64,000 bases of DNA from Myxococcus xanthus (GTDB lineage: Bacteria; Myxococcota; Myxococcia; Myxococcales; Myxococcaceae), in NCBI RefSeq assembly GCF_900106535.1, contig NZ_FNOH01000003.1, forward strand, positions 620,001 to 684,000. The letters run 5' to 3'. The position numbers were made by a program, and so were the translations under genes. The stretch's first letter is position 1. The number at the start of each line of letters is the position of its first letter. The notes beneath the pieces were generated by a model that was given only the letters and a program-made list of their open reading frames with translations, did no database searches and had not been told where the DNA came from. This document shows positions 56,306 through 63,894 of this stretch, one piece after another.

Positions 56306-57705
56306 GCGGCACCTTCCAGAACATCCAGCTCCCGGCTCATGGGCAGCCGTCCCAGGTCCGTCAGCAACGTGCGGACCACATCCAGCTTGAACGAGGGGAA
56401 GCGTGCCGACTCTGGCCGTGCGGTGTAGGACGTGACGATGAGCACGAGCTTGCCGGCCTCGTTGCGAATCCAGCCTTCGCCGCGTCGCCGCTCGCGCTGT
56501 ACATTGGAGTGATAGAGCAGCAACAGGTCTAGCGCCGCGAGTGAATCCGCGTCCACCAGCGCCTCGACCAATCGAAGAAAAGCGGCGCCATGCATGGGCA
56601 GTCGCCGGATCGCACCGACCCTCGGCGAGGACAGCAGCGCCGCGCATGCGCCCTTCAGCGCCCCAAGTGTCTCCGCATCGAGGGCCTCGCGTCCGATGCG
56701 CTCGCGGGGAGCGACCCAACCGGCGCCATCCAGACAGGAATAGACCCGGTCGAAGGCCCCGACGAGTCCCTGCATCACCTCACCGAAGCGGCGCGCCGTC
56801 AGCAGGAGCGCCAGCAGCTCATCCGAGAGCCGTCCCAGCCGGCCCGCCAGCGCAGCGTCGAGGATGTCTCGCGGAGCAGCGACCCCGGCCTTCGCTGCCG
56901 ACTCGACCAACTGGCTCATCGCGAACGAGTGCGGGTCCCGTGCGTGCACGAAGAGGGCCTCGAACAACCGGTGCTGCTGGGCGGTGCGTCCGCGCTCGAC
57001 CAGGGAGCTCAGACGGCTGAACCGCCCCACCTGAGCCAACGTCAGCCGCCCGTGAACCCGCGCGATGCTCGTCGACTTCCTGTCCAGCGCCACCAGCGCG
57101 TACTCCTCGTATCGCCCCCGGTGTTTGTTCTCCGAGGGCTCGTCCCAGAACGCATCGATGAGCGCCAGCGCGCCCGGGCCCGGCCGCAGGGAACCCTCGA
57201 TGACGAGCCCAGAGCGCCGCAGCGGTGCCAGGTAGGCCCCCAGGTTTCCCAGCTCCTGCTGACGCGAGATGAGCTGGAAGTCGAGCGGCAGGCTCGACGC
57301 ACCTGAGCGCCACGCATTTCGCGCACCTCGCACGCCCCGCATGGAATCCCAATCGCCCCGAGGAAGCTGGCCCTCACGGAACTCCAGCGTGGCCAGGGCC
57401 CAGAAGCGCTCCCAACGCTCGAAGAGTTCTCGCCGAACCTCGTCCGTCGCGGGGTAGGAATGGTGCTCGATGGCCCGCTCCACGAGCTGCAATCCATAGA
57501 GCACCATCGCGTAGGCCTGGGCCCTGCTGGAGCGGGTCGTCAGCGTGGGCAACCCCCAGAGCCCCACCTGCTGCGAGACATAGTCGAGCGCGAGCGGGTC
57601 TTCGGAGGTCAGCTCGGGATTCTCCGCGGGCGGCGCCACCCAGCAGAGGGCATCGGCGGGACTCTTCAGCGGCGTGAGCGTGGGCATGCACGCGCAGGCT
57701 CGCAT
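56302..57705 (-). CDS. Unknown protein opening the helicase/PLD cassette
   Basis: I do not recognise this 467-residue protein. There is no signal peptide or membrane helix. It is mainly alpha-helical with an early GLWGLPTLTTRSSRAQAYA segment, a winged-helix-like middle (QQELGNLGAYLAPLRRSGLVIEGSL) and a basic C-terminal part (SNVQRERRRGEGWIRNEAGKL) that could bind nucleic acid. ATG 57705 is used; ATG 57687 is in frame, and neither has a clear ribosome site. Its stop is coupled to the PLD gene (ATGA). A 16-bp palindrome lies 31 bases upstream, so this is the start of the operon. It may be the sensor or specificity subunit. Confidence 0.8.
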   Translation of the reverse strand: MRACACMPTLTPLKSPADALCWVAPPAENPELTSEDPLALDYVSQQVGLWGLPTLTTRSSRAQAYAMVLYGLQLVERAIEHHSYPATDEVRRELFERWERFWALATLEFREGQLPRGDWDSMRGVRGARNAWRSGASSLPLDFQLISRQQELGNLGAYLAPLRRSGLVIEGSLRPGPGALALIDAFWDEPSENKHRGRYEEYALVALDRKSTSIARVHGRLTLAQVGRFSRLSSLVERGRTAQQHRLFEALFVHARDPHSFAMSQLVESAAKAGVAAPRDILDAALAGRLGRLSDELLALLLTARRFGEVMQGLVGAFDRVYSCLDGAGWVAPRERIGREALDAETLGALKGACAALLSSPRVGAIRRLPMHGAAFLRLVEALVDADSLAALDLLLLYHSNVQRERRRGEGWIRNEAGKLVLIVTSYTARPESARFPSFKLDVVRTLLTDLGRLPMSRELDVLEGAA

Positions 57706-57735
57706 CTCGGCGCCGTGCTGGAAAGACAGGGGACC

Positions 57736-57751
57736 TACTCCCCGGGGAGTA
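57736..57751. promoter_or_regulatory. 16-bp perfect palindrome upstream of the three-gene cassette
   Basis: TACTCCCCGGGGAGTA is a perfect dyad 31-46 bases before the first start codon of the leftward cassette, at the place of an operator or core promoter. No other copy is obvious in the window. No regulator gene is adjacent, so it may bind a cassette protein or a genome-encoded repressor. Confidence 0.65.
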
Positions 57752-57872
57752 TGGCCAGCGTGTCATTGGGGACCTCTCTGGCCCATGACGCAGTGGCTCA
57801 TGACAAGGCTTCTGAAAGCCGTGTCTTGAAAATGTCCCAGCTCTCCGAGAGCCAAAGCTGCCACTACCCACA

Positions 57873-58093
57873 GTGAACAAACCTCATCCATCCAACGTCA
57901 CGCACCCCATCTTCGCGTTCCTGCGTGACCACGCCACCTTCGAGCAGATGCGGGAGTTCACCTGCTGGAGCACACCACGGTCGACATGGAGCACGCCAAC
58001 GAGAGCCATGCGCCCGTCTGGCACCAAGCATTCTGGGTCATGACGCACGGCATTGCCTTGCAGTCCTTCCACGGAGTGGTCGCGACTGTCTGA
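57873..58093 (+). pseudogene. Decayed short gene between the cassette and the peptide locus
   Basis: GTG 57873 begins a protein-like stretch (NKPHPSNVTHPIFAFLRDHATFEQMREFT) which loses sense near 57965. A second frame then reads EHTTVDMEHANESHAPVW and ITHG-type segments to a TGA at 58091-58093. The layout suggests a frameshift plus internal deletion. The N-terminal part faintly resembles iron-binding haem-oxygenase-like proteins (FxxFLRxHxTxEQ), but this is weak. The rest of 57706-57872 holds the cassette's upstream palindrome and no gene. Confidence 0.4.
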
Positions 58094-58107
58094 TAATGTA
58101 GACGGCC

Positions 58108-58728
58108 ATGAGCCTCATTGAACGACTGCGGGACTCACGACGCCATGAAGAACGGCCGTCCCAAAAGGCTTCGCGAGCGGCCCGGACATCGAGCGCCGCA
58201 CCTCGCCCCACCGTCAATCGAGACCTCCGCACGCAACTGCTACGGCTGGACCGCATCGACAGCACCTTGCGTTCTGCGTGGGTGGCGACGGAGTTCAAGG
58301 ACCGTGCTCTTGAACGCAAGCTCAATGCGCTCACCGAGGCGGGCATCGACTGGCTGCGTGAGACGATCAAGGTCCACGGCTGGCCCGGGCATCGCCTCGT
58401 GGGCCGAAGCGGGGCCGCGGCCGCCTGGCGGCTGATTCAACACGCCGACTGCTCGCTGGCCTTCCAGAAACGCTGCCTGAAGTTGCTGCGGGACGCGGCG
58501 GCGCGCGCCGACGTTCCCATCCAGCAGGTGGCCTACCTCACGGACGTGGTGCGCATGCGAGAGGGGAAGAAGCAGCTTTATGGAACGAAGTTCCGCAAGG
58601 TGAAGGGAGAGCTCGTCCCCTACCCCATCGAGAAGGAGGCCGGCGTCGACTTGCGCAGGAAGGAGATGAACCTGCCGTCGCTCGCCGCCTATGCGCGGAA
58701 GATTCGCCGCACATTCCAACCTTCGTGA
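58108..58728 (+). CDS. DUF6624-family protein
   Basis: A 206-residue protein of the DUF6624 type. After a basic, disordered N-terminus (1-45), the core has LTEAGIDWLRETIKVHGWPGHRLVGRSGAAAAWRLIQHAD, CSLAFQKRCLKLL, AYLTDVVRM, LYGTKF and a final YPIEKEAGVDLRRKEMNLPSLAAYA, all in family order. The biochemical role of DUF6624 is unknown. It is the first gene of a rightward run with two JmjC proteins and a short peptide. Its stop is 11 bases before the next ATG, so they are one operon. Confidence 0.85.
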   Translation: MSLIERLRDSRRHEERPSQKASRAARTSSAAPRPTVNRDLRTQLLRLDRIDSTLRSAWVATEFKDRALERKLNALTEAGIDWLRETIKVHGWPGHRLVGRSGAAAAWRLIQHADCSLAFQKRCLKLLRDAAARADVPIQQVAYLTDVVRMREGKKQLYGTKFRKVKGELVPYPIEKEAGVDLRRKEMNLPSLAAYARKIRRTFQPS

Positions 58729-58739
58729 CGGGAGCCGCC

Positions 58740-59984
58740 ATGCACCGCGCCTTCGATTGGCAGCCTTTCGTGAAGCAACACTGGGAGAAGGCACCCGCGC
58801 GCCTGGCACTGCCCGGCCCCATCCTCCCCGTCGACCAGGTCTTCCAGGCCGCGATCTCCGCCTGTGCCCCCTTCCGCCACGGGACGCGGTTTCGCGCCCT
58901 TCCCGACGCGCGCTTCTTCGTGGAGGCCGCCAGGCTCGCCGCCCCGGGAACGCTCCTCCCGGGTGAAGACGACGCGTCCCTGGAGTCGTTCTCGCGCCGC
59001 GCCTCCAAGCACCTGGACGGCGCATCCTTCCAGCTCCACGTCGAACAACCGTTCATGTTCGACTTCGCCCTCTGGAGCGCCTTGCGAGACTTCCTCAGGG
59101 GGCTCCTGGAGCGCGTGGGCGTCCCGGTGCTGCCCATGGCCACCGACCTGTTGCTGGGCCGCTTCTCACGAGGCCCTTACGGCATCGCGAAGCGGCCCCA
59201 CCATTCGCTGGTGACGCTGGTGCTCCAGGGCCGGCTGCGCGTCCGGCTCTGGAAGAAGCTCTGGGGCTCGCCCCCCAACGAAACCGAGGACTTCGACCGC
59301 CACCTGGACAAGGCCACCACCCTGGAGGCCGGTCCCGGTGAGCTGCTCTACAGCCCCTCTCGCTACTGGCAGCTCGAAGAAGCCCAGGGGGACTGCATGG
59401 CCGTCCGGGTATGGATTCCCGTCAAGGGGAGCCGGCCCACGGACGCGGCCAAGGACGTGCTCGTGGGGCTCCTCGAAGCGCGGCACGCGCACGATGAGCG
59501 TGTGCCCTACCACCCCTACCCCTGGCGCCGGCCGCGCAGGGGCGCGCAGGCAACCATTCCATCCGTCGAGCAGGCCGCGGATACGCTCCACGCGCTGACT
59601 CGGGAAGAAGACGTTCAGCAGGTCCTGCGCCTCATCTGGGCCCGGAGGGTCAGCGCTTGCGCGCTCGAGCCCGTGCCGCCGCCGGACCAGGCCCCACCCC
59701 TGTCAGACCCCGACCGGGTGAGGAAGACGCCGACCGTGGACATCATCCGGATGAAGGACCCTTCGGGGCTGTGGATCTGGGCCGTCAACGGACATGCCTT
59801 CCCCGGCCCCAACGAGGCCCTGGGACAGCGGCTCATCAACGCACTGTCCTCGGAAGCGCCGCCTTGCGTCGGTGAGCTGTGCAAACTGGCTCGCCCCGGT
59901 CCGCAGCGAGAGGCCAGTCGCGCCACGCTGGCGGCGCTCCTCCGGCTGCGCGGGATTCACGTCATCACCGGAGCGGAGGCCTGA
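58740..59984 (+). CDS. JmjC/cupin-like protein lacking iron ligands
   Basis: A 414-residue protein, tandem paralogue of the next gene. A ROX/JmjC-type jelly roll (~90-240) is followed by a shared C-terminal winged-helix-like module (~325-410: WIWAVNGHAFPGPNEALGQRLINAL). At the place of the iron motif HxD it has GIAKRPHH, with the His and Asp replaced by Ala and Arg. The distal His of YYHVG is replaced in RYWQLEE. It is therefore probably not an oxygenase but may bind substrate or the active paralogue. ATG 58740 is chosen with GGGAG upstream. It lies 3 bases before the next gene. Confidence 0.8.
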   Translation: MHRAFDWQPFVKQHWEKAPARLALPGPILPVDQVFQAAISACAPFRHGTRFRALPDARFFVEAARLAAPGTLLPGEDDASLESFSRRASKHLDGASFQLHVEQPFMFDFALWSALRDFLRGLLERVGVPVLPMATDLLLGRFSRGPYGIAKRPHHSLVTLVLQGRLRVRLWKKLWGSPPNETEDFDRHLDKATTLEAGPGELLYSPSRYWQLEEAQGDCMAVRVWIPVKGSRPTDAAKDVLVGLLEARHAHDERVPYHPYPWRRPRRGAQATIPSVEQAADTLHALTREEDVQQVLRLIWARRVSACALEPVPPPDQAPPLSDPDRVRKTPTVDIIRMKDPSGLWIWAVNGHAFPGPNEALGQRLINALSSEAPPCVGELCKLARPGPQREASRATLAALLRLRGIHVITGAEA

Positions 59985-59987
59985 CGG

Positions 59988-61316
59988 ATGCCCACCTTGG
60001 AAATCGCGACCCGCTTCGACTGGGACACCTTCGTCAGGCGCTACTGGAACCAGCGCCCCGTGCTCTTCAAGGGAACACAGGCCTCCCCCTTCACCGTCGA
60101 CGACGTCTTCGAGGCATCGGCCGGCGCCACCCAGCGCTACCTGTCCCGCAGCTACGAGCCGGCGTCACGGCCCGACGTCACCTTCACGGTGGACCGGCTG
60201 CGGCAGCTCCGCTCCCGGGAGTGGCTGCCCAGAAAGTCCGATGGCTCCCTGGACGGGTATGACGCCCGCATCGCCTCGCAACTGGGCGAGCGCCGCTACG
60301 CCCTCATCATCGCCACGATGCACGCCTCCGGCTTCCAGCTCTGGTCACGGCAACGCGCCTTCTTCTCCGGCCTGTGGCAGCGCGTGGGCATGCCCGTGAC
60401 GGGCGGCATCACCTCGCTGTTCCATGGGACCTACGAGCACAGCCCCGTGGGAGTCCACCTGGACCGCTTCACCACGTTCATGTTCGCGCTGCGCGGACGC
60501 AAGCGGATGCGCTTCTGGCACAAGCGGCCGTGGAGCGAGGACGTCTCCACCATCCTGGACTACCAGCCCTACCTGGCGTCGTCCTTCGTCGCGGAGGTCG
60601 AGCCCGGCGACATCCTCTACTGGCCCTCCACGTACTACCACGTGGGCGAGAGCGCCGGCGCAGGCGTGGCCAGCAGCCTGAATGTCGGCATCCCCATCAC
60701 CGAGCACCACGTCATCTATTCCGTGGACGACCTGCTGCGCGGGATGCTCGACGAGACGTCGCTCGCCGACCAGGAGTGGAAGCAGACGCGGCTCGCGCGG
60801 GTATCGGCCTCGCCCCTGGCCCGCGGTGCCCTCTCGAAGAACGGTGTCCTGGCCACGGAGCTGCCCCGGGCGCTCACCGAAGCCGTGCGCGCGTTTCGCG
60901 ATGTCAGCCACCCGAAAGAGGCGCGACGGCACATCCAATCCACCTGGCTCAAGCGGTTGACCTCGGGAGGCTTCGAGCCCGTGCCACCGCCCACCCGTGA
61001 AAAGCCTTTGCGTGACTCACACCACGTGCGGGTGGACCCGAGCTTCCCCGTCCTCTTCGAACGAGACAGCGCCACACGGTGGATTTGTTCCGCCAACGGC
61101 CATGCCCTGCGCGGCGCGGGTGGTGGACGCGCCATTGAAATATTCTTCCGAAAGCTGAACTCCGGCGCGGCTGTAAGCGTCGAGGAGTTGCTGAGCCCGT
61201 TTGGGACACGGCGCGCTGCGAGACATGATTCAGAAGTCATCGCCGCAACGCGTGAAGGAATGCGTGGCGTCCTGAAAAAACTTCACGCAGTTCGCGCAAT
61301 CACTCTCAGCGCTTGA
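59988..61316 (+). CDS. JmjC/ROX-type 2-oxoglutarate oxygenase
   Basis: A 442-residue protein with the ribosomal-oxygenase (YcfD/MINA-like) layout: the start DWDTFVRRYWNQRPVLFKG, a JmjC jelly roll with iron ligands H157 and D159 (GVHLDRFTTFMFAL) and H218 (STYYHVGES), and a C-terminal winged-helix-like module. The enzyme should hydroxylate a peptide or protein side chain using Fe(II), oxygen and 2-oxoglutarate. With a short precursor-like peptide gene 61 bp downstream, the peptide is the obvious candidate substrate. It is a paralogue of the gene before it. Confidence 0.88.
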   Translation: MPTLEIATRFDWDTFVRRYWNQRPVLFKGTQASPFTVDDVFEASAGATQRYLSRSYEPASRPDVTFTVDRLRQLRSREWLPRKSDGSLDGYDARIASQLGERRYALIIATMHASGFQLWSRQRAFFSGLWQRVGMPVTGGITSLFHGTYEHSPVGVHLDRFTTFMFALRGRKRMRFWHKRPWSEDVSTILDYQPYLASSFVAEVEPGDILYWPSTYYHVGESAGAGVASSLNVGIPITEHHVIYSVDDLLRGMLDETSLADQEWKQTRLARVSASPLARGALSKNGVLATELPRALTEAVRAFRDVSHPKEARRHIQSTWLKRLTSGGFEPVPPPTREKPLRDSHHVRVDPSFPVLFERDSATRWICSANGHALRGAGGGRAIEIFFRKLNSGAAVSVEELLSPFGTRRAARHDSEVIAATREGMRGVLKKLHAVRAITLSA

Positions 61317-61377
61317 CGCATCCGCCGTCAGCGCCCAGGCTTGGCCAGCAGTCCACATCCATCGATGGAGGAGTGTC

Positions 61378-61530
61378 ATGACGAAGACGAAGGCGAAGGC
61401 CCCCCAATCGTCCAAGCAGACCAAGCAGAAGCTCGTAAAGCTGATGAACGTCATGGAGAAGGCCACGGTTCCCGCTGCCACGACGGCCATGAACCTGACC
61501 TGCAGGCGCATCTACTGCTCCCCCTACTGA
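61378..61530 (+). CDS. 50-residue candidate RiPP precursor peptide
   Basis: A small gene with a perfect GGAGGAG ribosome site 6 bases before its ATG. The product has a Lys/Thr/Gln-rich N-terminal half (MTKTKAKAPQSSKQTKQKL), an amphipathic middle (VKLMNVMEKATVPAATTAM) and a distinct C-terminal tail C42-R-R-I-Y-C47-S-P-Y50. A leader/core layout with residues suited to modification (Arg, Tyr, Cys, Pro) fits a ribosomally made, modified peptide. It follows the JmjC pair and DUF6624 gene and is itself followed by a strong hairpin. It is too short for most gene finders. A small basic regulatory protein is the alternative. Confidence 0.7.
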   Translation: MTKTKAKAPQSSKQTKQKLVKLMNVMEKATVPAATTAMNLTCRRIYCSPY

Positions 61531-61536
61531 TGGCCT

Positions 61537-61566
61537 CGGGCCGCTGGGCATCGTCCCAGCGGCCCG
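61537..61566 (+). terminator. 12-bp perfect hairpin directly after the peptide gene
   Basis: CGGGCCGCTGGG (61537-61548) and CCCAGCGGCCCG (61555-61566) form a perfect stem with a 6-base loop, starting 6 bases after the TGA of the peptide. CTTCCC follows, with no U-run. Precursor genes in RiPP operons often carry such a hairpin to stabilise or end their message so that peptide exceeds enzymes. Confidence 0.75.
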
Positions 61567-61674
61567 CTTCCCAACCTGCGCAGTGTGCCTCGCAGAACCG
61601 ATGTAAGGCATTCTGGAGCATGCAGCCCCCCTCACTATCCTGTCACCCTCCTGGATCTCCCGTGGAGCCGTGAC

Positions 61675-63075
61675 ATGAAAAGCGCTGTCGACCTGCAGGG
61701 CAACCCACTGAGCGACATCTCCCTCGCCGCGATGCGGCGATGGCTCCTCGAAGCCGATGTGCTGGGCTACCTGCCACAGATTGCCGCCACGGAGTCTGAA
61801 GGCCGCCTCTGGACGTACTACGGGTTCGGCGTCCGGCGCATCGATGCGTTCGTCCGCGCGAACGGGTACGCGGCCCTCGACGACGCCACCCTCCTCACCG
61901 ATGACCTGGACGCCATCGTGGCGCTGCGGGAGTTCATGGCCGCCGCGCCCCCGCTCATCGACGGCCGCCGGAGGCTCGTGGAGCAGCTTCGCGCCTTCGC
62001 CGCGGAACGGGACGCGCTGGACCAGGGCCGTCCGCTCACTGCGCACGAGCTGTTCTCCCTCTGGTACCTGAAGGCCGTTCCGGGCGCCTACATGGCGCAG
62101 CGGCTCCAGCTCGCGGACGTGGACGAAGCCACGGTGCGGCGCATCGCGAAGCTCTCCGCCGTGGGACTGCAGATGTTCGACGACGGGGTGGACCTCCAGG
62201 CGGATCTCGACCGGGGGCGCTTGTGGTTGAGCGCGGAGGAGCTCGAGCTGCTGGGACTGTCCATGACGCCGCCCGCGACGCTGGCCACCACCGCGGGGGA
62301 GCGCATCATCCGGCTGCGCAAGGCCATCTGCCTCGAGTACTTCCTCGCGGTGTATGACGAAGCCTCTCGCATCGCCTCGCCGGAGAGTCGCAAGCGCGCC
62401 CAGTCCTTCGCGGAGGCCTGGCTGAGCTTCCTCCAGCAGGACTACCTCAAGCTGTACACGCCCGGAGACCCCAAGCCCTGGGACTCCGTGCAGCGCGTCC
62501 TGAAGGCGCTGCCAGGCTCGGAGACCGTGAAGCTGCCCGTGCTGCACTCGCTGTTCTCCCTCATCTCCGCCCTGCCGCTTCCGCCCGTGGACGTGGAGGC
62601 CTGCCGGCGGGAGCTGCAACAGCTCGGGGGCTGCCCTCGGGCGCTGGCGCCAGAAGTGGCCCTGGACGCCATGGGTGTCTGCGAGGCGGAGGGAGACGCG
62701 GCGAACTTCGACGTGCCCGGGCCGGAGGCCTCCGTGCTGGAGCGCGTGCTGCTGGCCTCGCCCTCCAAGCACACCGCGGCGGACTTCGCGCGGCGCTGCC
62801 GCGAATCAACCGAGGGCTCTCCGTCCAACCTGCGCGACCCCAACCTGTCGGAGGTGTTCGCCAGCGGCATCAAGCTCGCGGAGCGCTCCGCGCGGAACTC
62901 CGTCACCGCCCGGGAGAACTTCCTCCAGCAGCTTCGCCCTGGCTCAAAGCGGGCCCCGGTGGTGGACGCCGAGCTGGCCGAGCGGTTCTCGCGCGACGGC
63001 GCGGACTGGCTCGCGTTGGGAATCGAGGCCCTCGCGGCGACGGCCCGCGGGGTCCGCGACGGCTGCCGGAAATAG
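61675..63075 (+). CDS. Squalene/phytoene-synthase-like helical protein
   Basis: A 466-residue, signal-free helical protein. Residues ~125-200 align with the second half of phytoene/squalene synthases: WYLKAVPGAYMAQRL, the helix GLQMFDDGVDLQADLDRGRLWLSAEELELLGLS matching LQLTNILRDVxEDxxRGRxYLP, then RLRKAICLEYFLAVYDEAS. In the second aspartate motif D173 and D177 are kept but the Asn, Arg and Glu are changed. TDDLD at 75-79 could be the first motif. The last ~170 residues are unique. Catalysis as a normal head-to-head synthase is doubtful. GGAG precedes ATG 61675. The 145-bp gap after the peptide holds its hairpin. Confidence 0.55.
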   Translation: MKSAVDLQGNPLSDISLAAMRRWLLEADVLGYLPQIAATESEGRLWTYYGFGVRRIDAFVRANGYAALDDATLLTDDLDAIVALREFMAAAPPLIDGRRRLVEQLRAFAAERDALDQGRPLTAHELFSLWYLKAVPGAYMAQRLQLADVDEATVRRIAKLSAVGLQMFDDGVDLQADLDRGRLWLSAEELELLGLSMTPPATLATTAGERIIRLRKAICLEYFLAVYDEASRIASPESRKRAQSFAEAWLSFLQQDYLKLYTPGDPKPWDSVQRVLKALPGSETVKLPVLHSLFSLISALPLPPVDVEACRRELQQLGGCPRALAPEVALDAMGVCEAEGDAANFDVPGPEASVLERVLLASPSKHTAADFARRCRESTEGSPSNLRDPNLSEVFASGIKLAERSARNSVTARENFLQQLRPGSKRAPVVDAELAERFSRDGADWLALGIEALAATARGVRDGCRK

Positions 63076-63105
63076 AACCTCTGTCCCTCACCTCATCCAT
63101 CATCA

Positions 63106-63894
63106 ATGAATCCTGAATCCAGCATCGCGGCGGCCGAGTCCCCCTGGCTCGTCCGCCGCAAACCCCAGGCGTCGCCTCGTCTCCGGCTGTTCTGCTTCCC
63201 CTACGCGGGAGCCGGCAGCCTTCCCTACTTCCGTTGGCCTGACCTGCTCCCCGAGGCGGACATCGAGGTGTGCGCAGTGCAGCCTCCCGGCCGGGAGAAC
63301 CGCCTGCATGAGCCGTCCGTGGAGGAGCTCCCACAACTGCTGGACGCGCTCGTGCGGGAGCTGTCGCCCCTCTTCGATGGCCCCTTTGCCTTCTTCGGCC
63401 ACAGCCTGGGCGCGCTCATCGCCTTCGAGCTGACGCGCGAACTCCGCCGCCGGGGCCTTCCGCTGCCTGGCACCCTGCTCGTCTCCGGCTCCGAGGCGCC
63501 CTCCCGGCGCAGTGGACTTCCCCCACTGAGCGGCCTGCGGCGAGACGACTTCATCCGCGAGCTGTCCGCTCGCTACGACGGCATTCCGCAGCAGGTCCTG
63601 GCGCAGCCGGAGATCCTGGACCTCATCCTCCCCATCCTGCGCGCCGACCTGAAGATTTCAGAGCGCTACACCTACCAGGAGGAGCCTCCGCTTCCAGTGC
63701 GGCTGTGTGCCTTCGGTGGCACTCGCGACCCTCGCGTCTCGGAAGCCGCGCTCGACACGTGGCGACTGCAAACACAGCAGTCCTTCTCGATGAAGATGTT
63801 TCCAGGCGGCCACTTCTTTCTCAACGAGCTGACGGCCCAGGTGGTCCAGGCCGTCCATGCCGAACTCGCAGTCGGAGCAACCCCAGCACCATGA
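63106..63894 (+). CDS. Type II thioesterase
   Basis: A 262-residue alpha/beta hydrolase of the GrsT/RifR type that clears stalled or mis-loaded carrier proteins in polyketide/peptide assembly lines. The family start RLFCFPYAGAGSLPYFRWP, the nucleophile elbow GHSLGALIA, LFGGTRDPRVS-like acid region (AFGGTRDPRV) and the final catalytic His in FPGGHFFLNE are all present. Its stop overlaps the start of a carrier protein (ATGA), so it opens or belongs to an assembly-line cluster that continues beyond the window. Confidence 0.93.
   Translation: MNPESSIAAAESPWLVRRKPQASPRLRLFCFPYAGAGSLPYFRWPDLLPEADIEVCAVQPPGRENRLHEPSVEELPQLLDALVRELSPLFDGPFAFFGHSLGALIAFELTRELRRRGLPLPGTLLVSGSEAPSRRSGLPPLSGLRRDDFIRELSARYDGIPQQVLAQPEILDLILPILRADLKISERYTYQEEPPLPVRLCAFGGTRDPRVSEAALDTWRLQTQQSFSMKMFPGGHFFLNELTAQVVQAVHAELAVGATPAP

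Noticed and set aside
51193-57705. Naming the helicase/PLD cassette as DISARM
   Set aside because: DISARM core proteins DrmA and DrmB and a methylase are absent, and the third protein matches none of its subunits.
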